Shown one piece after another: positions 47,842 through 56,006 of a stretch of 64,000 bases of DNA (positions are counted from its first letter, which is position 1; each line of letters starts with the position of its first letter). Both the position numbers and the translations under genes were made by a program. Below the pieces are notes generated by a model. It had not been told where the DNA came from, ran no database searches, and saw only the letters and a list, made by a program, of their open reading frames with translations. The stretch comes from an uncultured delta proteobacterium (GTDB lineage: Bacteria; Desulfobacterota; Desulfovibrionia; Desulfovibrionales; Desulfovibrionaceae): assembly GCA_900079685.1 (NCBI GenBank), contig LT599018.1:1696970-1760969 (forward strand). Direction: 5' to 3'.

Positions 47842-49035
47842 ATGTCCCGATCCAATACTCTCACTGACACCGCAATTCGCGGCGTAAAGCCCACAGACAA
47901 GCCCCAAAAACTCTTTGACGGCAACGGCCTCTTTCTTTTCGTCGCTCCAAGCGGCGCGAAAAGCTGGCGCGTGAAGTACCGTTTTCAAGGCCGAGAAAAG
48001 CTGCTGACCCTCGGCACATACCCCCAACTTTCCCTGAAAGAAGCGCGGGAAGCCTGTGCTGACGCCAAAAAACGGTTGAGCGGGGGTATTGACCCCTCAA
48101 TGGAAAAGAAGGTTAAGGCCCGGAGCGTTCAGACCACCTTTGAGTTCGTTGCGCGGGAATGGCACGAAAACCAGAAACCCATCTGGACGGAAGGTTACGC
48201 CAAAGACGTGATGGAGCGCATCGACAAGAACGTGTTCCCTTCACTCGGTACGCGCCCCATCGGAGAAATCACCCCACCTGAACTGTTGGCCGTGCTGCGC
48301 CGCATCGAGGGACGCGGAGCCGTTGACCAAGCCCATCGGGTGCGGAGCATTTGTTCCCTGATTTTTCGTTACGCTATTGCCACTGGCAGAGCCGAACGCG
48401 ATACCGCCGCCGACTTGCGCGGCGCTCTCAAAACCCGCGCTCATACCCCACGCGCCGCCATTACCGAGCCGAAAGCTATTGGCGGACTGCTGCGGGCCAT
48501 TGATGATTTCCCCGGCACTTTTATTGTCAAATCGGGCTTGCAACTGCTGGCCCTGACTTTCCTGCGTCCGAGCGAAGTACGCCTGGGCGAATGGTCGGAA
48601 ATCGACTTTGCCGAAAAAGTCTGGCGCATCCCTACCAAGCGCATGAAAATGCGGCTCGATCACATGGTGCCTCTTTCCACACAGGCGTTGGAAATCCTAC
48701 ACCAGCTCCATGAACTGACCGGCGAGGGGCGTTTGATATTCCCCGGCCTGCGCTCTCCCCTCGCTCCCATCAGTGACGCTACCTTTATCGCCGCCCTGCG
48801 CCGCATGGGGTATGACAAGGATGAAATGACCGCCCACGGCTTCCGGGCAATGGCGTCCACGCTGCTCAATGAACAGGGGTATTCGGCTGACGTGATTGAA
48901 AAGCAGCTTGCCCACAATCCCAAGGACAAAATACGGGGCGTCTACAACCGCGCCGAATATTTGCCGGAACGCCGGAAGATGATGCAGGAATGGGCGGACT
49001 GTCTTACAGCCTTGCGCGACAACGCTACGGCGTAA
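47842..49035 (+). CDS. int: P4-type tyrosine recombinase (integrase)
   Basis: 397 residues. N-terminal DUF4102-type domain (LTDTAIRGVKPTDKPQKLFD, LGTYPQLSLKEAR), core-binding domain, then the catalytic domain with Arg in LTFLRPSEVRLGEW, His-x-x-Arg in AHGFRAMAST and Tyr in IRGVYNRAEYLPERR. It integrates and excises the element at tRNA-Ser. Start at 47842 follows CAGGAG. All catalytic residues are present, so it looks functional. Confidence 0.96.
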   Translation: MSRSNTLTDTAIRGVKPTDKPQKLFDGNGLFLFVAPSGAKSWRVKYRFQGREKLLTLGTYPQLSLKEAREACADAKKRLSGGIDPSMEKKVKARSVQTTFEFVAREWHENQKPIWTEGYAKDVMERIDKNVFPSLGTRPIGEITPPELLAVLRRIEGRGAVDQAHRVRSICSLIFRYAIATGRAERDTAADLRGALKTRAHTPRAAITEPKAIGGLLRAIDDFPGTFIVKSGLQLLALTFLRPSEVRLGEWSEIDFAEKVWRIPTKRMKMRLDHMVPLSTQALEILHQLHELTGEGRLIFPGLRSPLAPISDATFIAALRRMGYDKDEMTAHGFRAMASTLLNEQGYSADVIEKQLAHNPKDKIRGVYNRAEYLPERRKMMQEWADCLTALRDNATA

Positions 49036-49047
49036 TGAGGAGGAAAT

Positions 49048-49239
49048 ATGTCTGAACGCCAATTCGATACGATGAAAAATGATTCTGTCGAAACAAAAGA
49101 AATTGCCGTTTCCATCGGGGAAAGACCGGAAGATGCCCAAATCACCGTCACCGATACCGGCTGGGGCGCGGAAGAGAAAGAGCGTATGAGGAGTTTCGGC
49201 TACGACGGTCTTGATATGGTCAGGGCATGGTATAGCTGA
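49048..49239 (+). CDS. Small hypothetical protein
   Basis: 63 residues, acidic, 13 bases after the integrase stop with a strong GAGGAGG ribosome-binding site. The sequence (SERQFDTMKNDSVETKEIA... ...GYDGLDMVRAWYS) is not recognised, but position and ribosome-binding site make it likely real. It could be an excisionase-type or regulatory partner of the integrase by position only. 49240-49371 holds no gene. Confidence 0.55.
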   Translation: MSERQFDTMKNDSVETKEIAVSIGERPEDAQITVTDTGWGAEEKERMRSFGYDGLDMVRAWYS

Positions 49240-49371
49240 CCGGCAAGAAAAGCTGACTCACCAGGGCGGCACGGATTTTTGCAGCGCACCACTTCTTTGG
49301 GGTGTCCCCCGCAAAAACCGCGCCGCCCTTTCTGTTGCAATATCAGCGCCCCATATTGTACTGATAAGACC

Positions 49372-50077
49372 ATGCTGGACTCAGAAAAAATATCACTTGG
49401 CAGAGTACGCGAAGGCTATGGCCTGACCGGAAATGAAATCGAAAAAATCATTCTGGCACTTTGGCCCGATAATCTATTTCCCGTGGAATTATGGCGCAGG
49501 GCGCATGAAACTTACTGGCGCGGTTTTGCCGACAGCAATCAAGCTGTATACAAAATTGAAAGCCCCGCCCTGCCGGAAGTAGATTTGTCGGCAAAATACT
49601 TTCATGCCCATTTGTGCGCTCTTGATATGATGGCTTTTTTCCGAAAACTTTCTTTGAATATTCAAGCCAGCGCCTTGCGGGAGGGGCTTCATTTCATCTT
49701 GGAAGAATCATACGAGAACATTGATGCCATTTTTCCAGAGGAAAGGGAGTTTTTGCTCAGCACTCTGGCGCGGCTGGAAACAACAGACGTTTTTGAGCAA
49801 TATTCACAGTCCTCCGAGTTGTTTGAAGAAAAAATACTTACACTCTCAATTTCAAGTTACCATTTTATCAGCCAGATTTTTTCAGACAGCATACTTGTGG
49901 ATAAGGTTGCCGTTATCCGCTTCCTTCGCAACTATCCTTTGCTCCGAGAGGTGAAGGGCATTACTCATGCCCTTGTGAAGGAAACTCTTGATTCAACACC
50001 GGATGCGGACATCTCCATATTACAGCCACAAGTACAGGACACAGCCACGCCCTCCACCGGCAGCAAGAAAGATATTG
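49372..50077 (+). pseudogene. Hypothetical protein, 5' part, split by ISL3 insertion and inversion
   Basis: Codons 1-235 of a gene starting MLDSEKISLGRVREGYGLTG, interrupted at 50077 by ISL3 copy 1. The remaining 254 bases lie inverted at 51530-51783. Joining 50077 to the minus strand from 51783 keeps the frame (...SKKDIERITATTE...) and runs to a TAA, giving 319 residues. It is a helical protein of unknown function, with AT-richer coding than the chromosome. The fragment now reads into the insertion sequence and is presumably inactive. Confidence 0.88.
50070..50077. repeat. Target-site duplication A, left partner
   Basis: AGATATTG, adjacent to the left end of ISL3 copy 1. Its partner, as reverse complement CAATATCT, is at 51784-51791 next to copy 2. 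Confidence 0.9.
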
Positions 50078-51385
50078 GGCTCATCCGGTTGAAGAGTGCT
50101 TTTGACAAAAAATATGGACATGGGTTCCAATCGAGATCACGCAAACGATCATCGAAAAGGCGGAATCACCATGTCCACGAGTTTTGTTTATCATGCCATG
50201 GGCCTGTCGGGCTACGAGTATGTGCATCAGAAATTTGAAAGCGGGAGCGTTACATTTCGGCTCCGGCCAAAATGGCGGCTTCTATGCTGTCCGGCCTGCA
50301 AATCGAAACAGGTGACCAGACGGGGCATGTATTTTCGAAAGCTGCGCAGTTTGCCTATTGGGCGCAAGCCAATCCGGCTGTTGATTGAAGTGCCGCGCGT
50401 CTGGTGTGCCGTTTGTGGCTGCATCAGGCGTATCAGTCTTGGCATTGCGGAGCCCAGACGGAGCTATACACGAGCTTTCGCCCGGCACGTTCTTGAACTG
50501 GCCAGACTCATGACACTCAAGGATGTGGCGCTGTTCCTCGGTGTCGGCTGGGACTGCGTGAAGGACATTGTCAAGCGCAATCTGGCTCGACGCTTCGCTC
50601 GCCCAAGGCTGCGCAGCGTGCGGTATCTGGCCATAGACGAAATCAGCGTTCGGAAAGGGCACAAGTACCTGACTCTGGTCATGGACCTTGAGAGCGGCGC
50701 GGTGCTCTTTGTTGGCGATGGCAAGGGCGCGAAATGTCTGGAGCCGTTTTGGGTGATGCTTCGCCGTTCCCGCGCCAAGGTCCAGGCCGTGGCGACGGAT
50801 ATGAGCACCGCCTACATCGGCGCGGTATTGGACAATCTGCCGGGAGTCCCCCTGGTCTTTGATCACTTCCATGTGGTCAAGCTGATGAATGAAGCACTTA
50901 CAGAAATCAGACGCGGTCTGCATCGCGAGGCGGACGTTATGGGCAAGAAGGTGTTGAAAGGCAGTCGATGGATTCTACTCAAGAATCCTGAGAATCTTTC
51001 AGCGGAGCGCGATGAAGCGGCCAAACTGCAAGAGGCGCTGAAGCTCAACGAGCCGTTGGCGGTGGCCTACTATATGAAGGAAGACCTGCGGCAATTTTGG
51101 AGTCAGTCAAACAGGGAAGCTGCACAAGTGGCTATAGACGATTGGGTAAGCCGCGCCCAGGCGTCAGACATTGGTCCGCTTATGCGTGTGGCAACGACCC
51201 TCGCTGGGCTCAAATTCGGCATCCTGAATTGGTACGAGCACCCCATATCCTCTGGACGCATGGAAGGGACCAACAACAAAATCAAGGTGCTCAAGCGGAT
51301 GGCCTACGGATACAGAGACATGGAGTTTTTCAAACTCAGAATCCTCGCCATTCACGAGGCAAAGTACGCTTTAACCGGATGAACC
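50078..51385 (+). mobile_element. ISL3-family insertion sequence, copy 1
   Basis: 1308 bp. The left end begins GGCTCATCCGGTTGAAG and the right end reads CTTTAACCGGATGAACC, imperfect terminal inverted repeats. It carries one transposase. It is the same length as, and apparently identical to, copy 2 (51792-53099) in opposite orientation. Confidence 0.95.
50171..51382 (+). CDS. ISL3-family transposase, copy 1
   Basis: 403 residues. An N-terminal zinc finger (CCPACKSKQ ... CAVCGCIRR) is followed by a helix-turn-helix region (TLKDVALFLGVGWDCVKDIV) and a DDE core with Asp in LAIDEISVRKGHKYL, Asp in AVATDMSTAY and Glu in SSGRMEGTNNKIKVLKR. It cuts and joins the insertion sequence, giving 8-bp duplications. 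Start at 50171 is chosen from the conserved MSTSFVYHAMGLSGYE; the upstream frame is less likely. Confidence 0.96.
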   Translation: MSTSFVYHAMGLSGYEYVHQKFESGSVTFRLRPKWRLLCCPACKSKQVTRRGMYFRKLRSLPIGRKPIRLLIEVPRVWCAVCGCIRRISLGIAEPRRSYTRAFARHVLELARLMTLKDVALFLGVGWDCVKDIVKRNLARRFARPRLRSVRYLAIDEISVRKGHKYLTLVMDLESGAVLFVGDGKGAKCLEPFWVMLRRSRAKVQAVATDMSTAYIGAVLDNLPGVPLVFDHFHVVKLMNEALTEIRRGLHREADVMGKKVLKGSRWILLKNPENLSAERDEAAKLQEALKLNEPLAVAYYMKEDLRQFWSQSNREAAQVAIDDWVSRAQASDIGPLMRVATTLAGLKFGILNWYEHPISSGRMEGTNNKIKVLKRMAYGYRDMEFFKLRILAIHEAKYALTG

Positions 51386-51393
51386 GCAACTAC
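51386..51393. repeat. Target-site duplication B, left partner
   Basis: GCAACTAC at the right end of copy 1. It is the exact reverse complement of GTAGTTGC at 53100-53107. Confidence 0.9.
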
Positions 51394-51474
51394 TTGAAAG
51401 TGTTGGCGGAAAAAGTATGAAGTATGATGCGCTAAGACTTGTTGTTCGGAGACTTTTTGCTCGGGAACTTCTTA

Positions 51475-51490
51475 TTCTGTAATTACAGAA
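51475..51490. promoter_or_regulatory. 16-bp perfect palindrome
   Basis: TTCTGTAATTACAGAA, a probable dimeric repressor operator. It lies in non-coding DNA just beyond the stop of the split gene and, before the inversion, upstream of the AlpA-like regulator. Confidence 0.6.
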
Positions 51491-51529
51491 TGTTAGGTAA
51501 AGATGCTAAAAGTAGGCCGAGGCCATTTT

Positions 51530-51783
51530 TTAGTCCGGCATCCTGCCGGGATGTTTGAGTTCAGCAGGAACTTTTTCCCATACCTCTCTTGCTGCGGCAC
51601 GGTGAGGTTTATCGCCAAGGCGTGCCGTTGCTGCTTTAAAAAAAGTAACCCAGTTGGTCTTTCCAATAACGTGGTTAAGCAAGCCTGGCTTCCAAGCACT
51701 CTTGTCATTTTCAAATACTTGGCTTTCTTGAAGTAGTTCTTTTACAAGTTCTTCACATACTTCGGTGGTTGCGGTAATGCGCT
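51530..51783 (-). pseudogene. 3' part of the split hypothetical gene
   Basis: On the minus strand from 51783 to the TAA at 51530-51532: codons 236-319 of the gene begun at 49372 (…ERITATTEVCEELVKELL…VPAELKHPGRMPD). It has no start of its own. The C-terminus is basic and Trp/Lys-containing. Confidence 0.87.
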
Positions 51784-51791
51784 CAATATCT
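51784..51791. repeat. Target-site duplication A, right partner (inverted)
   Basis: CAATATCT, reverse complement of AGATATTG at 50070-50077. Confidence 0.9.
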
Positions 51792-53099
51792 GGTTCATCC
51801 GGTTAAAGCGTACTTTGCCTCGTGAATGGCGAGGATTCTGAGTTTGAAAAACTCCATGTCTCTGTATCCGTAGGCCATCCGCTTGAGCACCTTGATTTTG
51901 TTGTTGGTCCCTTCCATGCGTCCAGAGGATATGGGGTGCTCGTACCAATTCAGGATGCCGAATTTGAGCCCAGCGAGGGTCGTTGCCACACGCATAAGCG
52001 GACCAATGTCTGACGCCTGGGCGCGGCTTACCCAATCGTCTATAGCCACTTGTGCAGCTTCCCTGTTTGACTGACTCCAAAATTGCCGCAGGTCTTCCTT
52101 CATATAGTAGGCCACCGCCAACGGCTCGTTGAGCTTCAGCGCCTCTTGCAGTTTGGCCGCTTCATCGCGCTCCGCTGAAAGATTCTCAGGATTCTTGAGT
52201 AGAATCCATCGACTGCCTTTCAACACCTTCTTGCCCATAACGTCCGCCTCGCGATGCAGACCGCGTCTGATTTCTGTAAGTGCTTCATTCATCAGCTTGA
52301 CCACATGGAAGTGATCAAAGACCAGGGGGACTCCCGGCAGATTGTCCAATACCGCGCCGATGTAGGCGGTGCTCATATCCGTCGCCACGGCCTGGACCTT
52401 GGCGCGGGAACGGCGAAGCATCACCCAAAACGGCTCCAGACATTTCGCGCCCTTGCCATCGCCAACAAAGAGCACCGCGCCGCTCTCAAGGTCCATGACC
52501 AGAGTCAGGTACTTGTGCCCTTTCCGAACGCTGATTTCGTCTATGGCCAGATACCGCACGCTGCGCAGCCTTGGGCGAGCGAAGCGTCGAGCCAGATTGC
52601 GCTTGACAATGTCCTTCACGCAGTCCCAGCCGACACCGAGGAACAGCGCCACATCCTTGAGTGTCATGAGTCTGGCCAGTTCAAGAACGTGCCGGGCGAA
52701 AGCTCGTGTATAGCTCCGTCTGGGCTCCGCAATGCCAAGACTGATACGCCTGATGCAGCCACAAACGGCACACCAGACGCGCGGCACTTCAATCAACAGC
52801 CGGATTGGCTTGCGCCCAATAGGCAAACTGCGCAGCTTTCGAAAATACATGCCCCGTCTGGTCACCTGTTTCGATTTGCAGGCCGGACAGCATAGAAGCC
52901 GCCATTTTGGCCGGAGCCGAAATGTAACGCTCCCGCTTTCAAATTTCTGATGCACATACTCGTAGCCCGACAGGCCCATGGCATGATAAACAAAACTCGT
53001 GGACATGGTGATTCCGCCTTTTCGATGATCGTTTGCGTGATCTCGATTGGAACCCATGTCCATATTTTTTGTCAAAAGCACTCTTCAACCGGATGAGCC
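51792..53099 (-). mobile_element. ISL3-family insertion sequence, copy 2
   Basis: 1308 bp in reverse orientation, with the same ends (GGTTCATCCGGTTAAAG at left, CTTCAACCGGATGAGCC at right) and an apparently identical transposase. Flanked by 8-mers that match copy 1 flanks crosswise. Confidence 0.95.
51795..53006 (-). CDS. ISL3-family transposase, copy 2
   Basis: 403 residues, the same amino-acid sequence as the copy at 50171-51382, including the zinc finger and DDE residues. Complete identity implies recent transposition or gene conversion and gives a long perfect inverted repeat for homologous recombination. Confidence 0.96.
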   Translation of the reverse strand: MSTSFVYHAMGLSGYEYVHQKFESGSVTFRLRPKWRLLCCPACKSKQVTRRGMYFRKLRSLPIGRKPIRLLIEVPRVWCAVCGCIRRISLGIAEPRRSYTRAFARHVLELARLMTLKDVALFLGVGWDCVKDIVKRNLARRFARPRLRSVRYLAIDEISVRKGHKYLTLVMDLESGAVLFVGDGKGAKCLEPFWVMLRRSRAKVQAVATDMSTAYIGAVLDNLPGVPLVFDHFHVVKLMNEALTEIRRGLHREADVMGKKVLKGSRWILLKNPENLSAERDEAAKLQEALKLNEPLAVAYYMKEDLRQFWSQSNREAAQVAIDDWVSRAQASDIGPLMRVATTLAGLKFGILNWYEHPISSGRMEGTNNKIKVLKRMAYGYRDMEFFKLRILAIHEAKYALTG

Positions 53100-53107
53100 G
53101 TAGTTGC
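53100..53107. repeat. Target-site duplication B, right partner
   Basis: GTAGTTGC directly after the right end of ISL3 copy 2, reverse complement of 51386-51393. Confidence 0.9.
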
Positions 53108-53142
53108 CTGGGTAGACCCAAATTCTACCAAGGAGACTACTT

Positions 53143-53358
53143 ATGTCTGACACAAGTTCCATCCTCAAAAAGCGCTTACTGCGTATCAATCAGGTGTTGG
53201 CCCTCGTTCCGGTAGGGCGCAGTTCCTGGTGGGAAGGTTGCCGCACCGGGCGCTATCCCAAGCCCATCAAACTTGGCCCCCGCACAACCGTCTGGAGAGC
53301 CGAAGACATTGCCGCCTTTATCGAGAACCTCGGCACCCAGGAGGCGGGCAATGAATAG
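53143..53358 (+). CDS. AlpA-family helix-turn-helix regulator
   Basis: 71 residues with the AlpA/MerR-like pattern LLRINQVLALVPVGRSSWWEGCRTGRYPKPIKLGPRTTVWRAEDIAAFI. AlpA-type proteins activate excision or early genes of P4-like elements. AAGGAG lies ten bases upstream. Its stop overlaps the next start by eight bases. Insertion of ISL3 copy 2 45 bases upstream has changed its promoter region. Confidence 0.9.
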   Translation: MSDTSSILKKRLLRINQVLALVPVGRSSWWEGCRTGRYPKPIKLGPRTTVWRAEDIAAFIENLGTQEAGNE

Positions 53359-54316
53359 CGACATTCGCCTTGCGGTATCCTTCCGGGGTCACCGCAAGCG
53401 CAAGCGTCTGCGCTTGTTGCTTGGCCCCGGTTCCACCGACTGCCTTATCGACCTTTGGATTGCCACGGCCATGACGCACCCTTCGGGCGTGTTGCAGGGC
53501 ATGGATGAAATCGACATCGCCCTTGAGGCCGGGTGGGAGGACGAACCGCAGAAATTCGTTACCGCATTGGTAGAGTGCGGATTTCTGGAAAAAGACGAAT
53601 ACGGCGCGTACGCTCTTCACGATTGGAGCGACCACCAGGGCTACGCCATACATGCCGAACGCCGTAAAGCAAACGCCCGCAACGCCGCTGCCGCACGCTG
53701 GAACGCCCGTCAGGAAAAAATCTTGCGGGATGCATGCGAACAGCATGCCGAGGGCAATCCCCCTTCTCCTCTTCCTTCTCCAGTTCCAGAACCATCTCCA
53801 GAACCTGTACCTGTTCCTTTTCACTCTTCTCAACCAGCCTCGGCGGCGGGCAATGCGGAGCAGGAGAAAGGAAAACTCACAAAATTCCTTTTCCCTGAAA
53901 ATTCGGACGCCTACCGTCTGGCCGTGCTGATGCGAGATACGCTAAAAATCAACGTGCCGACCCTCAAGGAGCCGAATCTACAGGCATGGGCGCGGAGCTT
54001 CGACGTGGCCTTGCGCAACGACGGACGCATGTCGGAGCCGCATTTCGTGGCCGAGGTTATCAAGTGGGCCTGTTCCGACAGCTTTTGGCGGACGAACATC
54101 CAAAGCCCGGAGAAGTTGCGGAAACAGTTCGATCAGCTCACTGCCAAAATGGAAAGCGCGGCAGAAAAAGCCCGTACAGCGTCGAAAACCGAAACGTGGA
54201 AGTCACCCGCGCAGAGGCGCGTTGAAGCCAACCAGGAGGCGTGCAGGGAAGCAAAACGGCTGCTTTTCGGTGACGCCGCCGATGCGGTTGCGGAGGTCAC
54301 GCATGACGCAAGCTGA
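53351..54316 (+). CDS. Putative replication-initiation-type protein of the element
   Basis: 321 residues. The N-terminal about 110 residues (LIDLWIATAMTHPSGVLQGMDEIDIALEAGW; FLEKDEYGAYALHDWSDHQGY) resemble the winged-helix region of phage replisome-organiser/DnaD-type proteins. A Pro/Ser/Glu-rich linker (PSPLPSPVPEPSPEPVPVP) follows, then a helical C-terminal domain (LPWARSFDVALRNDGRM-type). Probably loads helicase or replicates the excised element (inference). It overlaps both neighbours, so the three genes form a tight operon. Confidence 0.7.
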   Translation: MNSDIRLAVSFRGHRKRKRLRLLLGPGSTDCLIDLWIATAMTHPSGVLQGMDEIDIALEAGWEDEPQKFVTALVECGFLEKDEYGAYALHDWSDHQGYAIHAERRKANARNAAAARWNARQEKILRDACEQHAEGNPPSPLPSPVPEPSPEPVPVPFHSSQPASAAGNAEQEKGKLTKFLFPENSDAYRLAVLMRDTLKINVPTLKEPNLQAWARSFDVALRNDGRMSEPHFVAEVIKWACSDSFWRTNIQSPEKLRKQFDQLTAKMESAAEKARTASKTETWKSPAQRRVEANQEACREAKRLLFGDAADAVAEVTHDAS

Positions 54317-54977
54317 TTTCAAGCCGTTCTCCGTGCTCATCCAGGGCGTTGCCGAGTGCTACGGCCAGACTTTGAGCGCCCAGGGCGTTGCCCTACGATT
54401 CAAGCTGCTGGAACAATTCAGCTTGCCGGAAGTGGAAAAAGCCGCACTTTCCGTCATGGCCACGCGGAAATACACATCCATGCCCACGCCAGCGGATTTT
54501 CTGGAACACATCAGCGGCGGCAGCGCCGAGGACAAGGCCGAAGTCGAAGTGGGCAAGGTGCTGGACGCCATCGGGCGGCATGGCGCGTATGTCAGCGTGG
54601 TTTTCGACGATGCCGTGACCCAGGCTGTTATCGTGCAAGCTTACGGCGGCTGGGTGAAGTTGTGCCAAGATTGCGGTGTGGAGGAATCCGAACACTGGTT
54701 CCGTAAAAACTTCGCCAGAACGTGGGCCGCGTATTCCCGCCAGGGGGTGAAGCAGTCCGGCCACCTGCCCGGTCTGTTTGAAATCACGAATTGCAGCAAC
54801 GGCTATCACGAACATGCTGGCCCGCCAAAGCTGGTTGGCGATCCGACCAAGGCCCGCGCCGTGCTGGATGCCGGGAAAAGCACTCTCAAACTCACGGAAA
54901 GCCCGGAGAACATGCGCGGCGAAATCGGTTCTCTGTCCGGTCTGCTGGAAGCCGCGACTGGCGCAAGGAGGCAATAA
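54303..54977 (+). CDS. Hypothetical protein (replication-module associated)
   Basis: 224 residues. It begins MTQADFKPFSVLIQGVAECYGQTLSAQGVALRF and has KYTSMPTPADFLEHISG and GVEESEHWFRKNFARTWAAYSRQG segments. It resembles the conserved DUF6475-type proteins found next to phage/plasmid replication genes; helicase-loader role is possible. Overlaps the previous gene by 14 bases. The MobV fragment follows 2 bases later. Confidence 0.7.
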   Translation: MTQADFKPFSVLIQGVAECYGQTLSAQGVALRFKLLEQFSLPEVEKAALSVMATRKYTSMPTPADFLEHISGGSAEDKAEVEVGKVLDAIGRHGAYVSVVFDDAVTQAVIVQAYGGWVKLCQDCGVEESEHWFRKNFARTWAAYSRQGVKQSGHLPGLFEITNCSNGYHEHAGPPKLVGDPTKARAVLDAGKSTLKLTESPENMRGEIGSLSGLLEAATGARRQ

Positions 54978-54979
54978 CC

Positions 54980-55144
54980 ATGTCCTTTCTTGTCTTGCAT
55001 ATGGATAAATTCAAAAAGGAAGCCGTGCGCGGCATCCAGAGCCACAACAACCGGGAGCGGGAAAGTCATTCCAACCCGGATATTGATTACGAGCGAAGCG
55101 CCCACAACTACGAGCTTTGCGTACAACCCGCCGAAAATTACGCT
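54980..55144 (+). pseudogene. MobV-family relaxase, N-terminal fragment
   Basis: About 55 residues: MSFLVLHMDKFKKEAVRGIQ then SHNNRERESHSNPDIDYERS, the conserved N-terminal motif of Mob_Pre/MobV relaxases including the RIHNxR-like stretch. Full proteins are 300-500 residues; here homology stops near 55144, where an inverted integrase fragment begins. A perfect AAGGAGG ribosome-binding site remains. Mobilisation by this relaxase is lost. Confidence 0.82.
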
Positions 55145-55792
55145 GAGGCTCCCGCCCTTACGCTTGCGCGTCCACAACTGGACAGTGCCGCGCTCGAAGT
55201 TCACATCCTCCCACGTCAGGTTGAAGAGTTCCCCGCTTCTGGCCCCGGTGGCGAGCAGGAACAGCAGTATGCGCCGCTCCCACGGCTGGGCCTCCCGCAG
55301 TACCTTGTCCACATCATCCGGCGGCGGCACGTATTTGACGTGTTCGTCTTCGGGGTAAGGCTGCACCGAGCGCCAAGGGTTATCCGGCAGGGTTTCGCGG
55401 TGCCAGTTCCAGCAGGCTTTGTAGACCCGCAGGCGGCGGTTGGCCCCTTTGTTGCCGTACTTGGCCTGCATGGCGGCAATGAACGTCTTGGCAAACGCGG
55501 GCACTATGTCCCGTGCGGGCACATCCGCGCCGAGCGTGGCGGCAAGCTCTTTGAGATGGCAGAACCGTTCGCGCACGCTGTTCGGCTGCATCCGGGCTTC
55601 GCAGTCGCTCAAGTAGGCATCAGAGAGACTCGAAAACATTAAAACGCAAGGCTGACTCGCCGCCTGCCGAAGACGGCTTTTTTCCTCCTCCACTCACGCC
55701 AGAGCATCCGCCTTCCGCGTGAAGCGCTTGTTGATTTGCCTGCCTTGAAACTTGAAATATGCCAGAAATCTTTGACCCGAGCGGGTCTGCAT
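55145..55792 (-). pseudogene. Second tyrosine recombinase, broken
   Basis: From the ATG at 55792 the frame reads MQTRSGQRFLAYFKFQGRQI with an Arm-type N-terminal domain (NKRFTRKADALA). An in-frame TGA at 55694-55696 stands where Trp (TGG) is expected, then VEEEKSRLRQAAS continues. The core-binding domain and catalytic Arg (FLLATGARSGELFNLTWEDV) follow, but homology ends after WTRKRKGGSL; the His-x-x-Arg and Tyr are missing. So it has a nonsense mutation and a 3' truncation at the MobV junction. Confidence 0.8.
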
Positions 55793-56006
55793 TTTTTTGA
55801 CGGCCACGGTAGACTCCGGGTTTTGTATGGTGACGGCAGTGCTCAATGACCTCCTCCAATACGAAGCGGACACCCCACAGATGGGGGTTGGCCTGAGCTT
55901 CGGGGGTCACGGCGATGTAGGGCAGCGAACGCCAGATGTTTTTGAGGGTGCCGGGGGAAAGGCCCAACTCTTCGGCAAGCTCGTGGTGGTTGAGGAGGCT
56001 ACGCAT
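55620..56006 (-). CDS. Helix-turn-helix (AlpA/excisionase-like) protein
   Basis: 128 residues, beginning MRSLLNHHELAEELGLSPGTLKNIWRS, a clear helix-turn-helix, followed by IAVTPEAQANPHLWGVRFVLEEVIEH. The last about 45 residues overlap the broken integrase in another frame and look unconserved, so the true end may be earlier or shifted. Its start overlaps the Rep-like stop by eight bases. Likely regulator/excisionase of the Rep-HTH-integrase unit on this strand. Confidence 0.65.
   Translation of the reverse strand: MRSLLNHHELAEELGLSPGTLKNIWRSLPYIAVTPEAQANPHLWGVRFVLEEVIEHCRHHTKPGVYRGRQKNADPLGSKISGIFQVSRQANQQALHAEGGCSGVSGGGKKPSSAGGESALRFNVFESL

Larger units (their letters stand above)
51394..51783. 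other. Inverted segment between the two ISL3 copies
   Basis: 390 bases whose flanking 8-mers show that it has been flipped relative to the rest of the element. On the minus strand it contains the 3' part of the split gene and then a non-coding leader with the palindrome at 51475-51490. In the ancestral order that leader lay upstream of the AlpA-like gene at 53143. Confidence 0.88.

Noticed and set aside
51493-51714. 73-residue open frame on the minus strand between the insertion sequences
   Set aside because: It is a wrong-frame reading of the inverted 3' part of the split gene; the rebuilt frame explains the segment better.
54806-55144. Extended C-terminal part of the minus-strand integrase frame
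   Set aside because: Beyond WTRKRKGGSL the residues are the antisense of the MobV fragment and not integrase-like.
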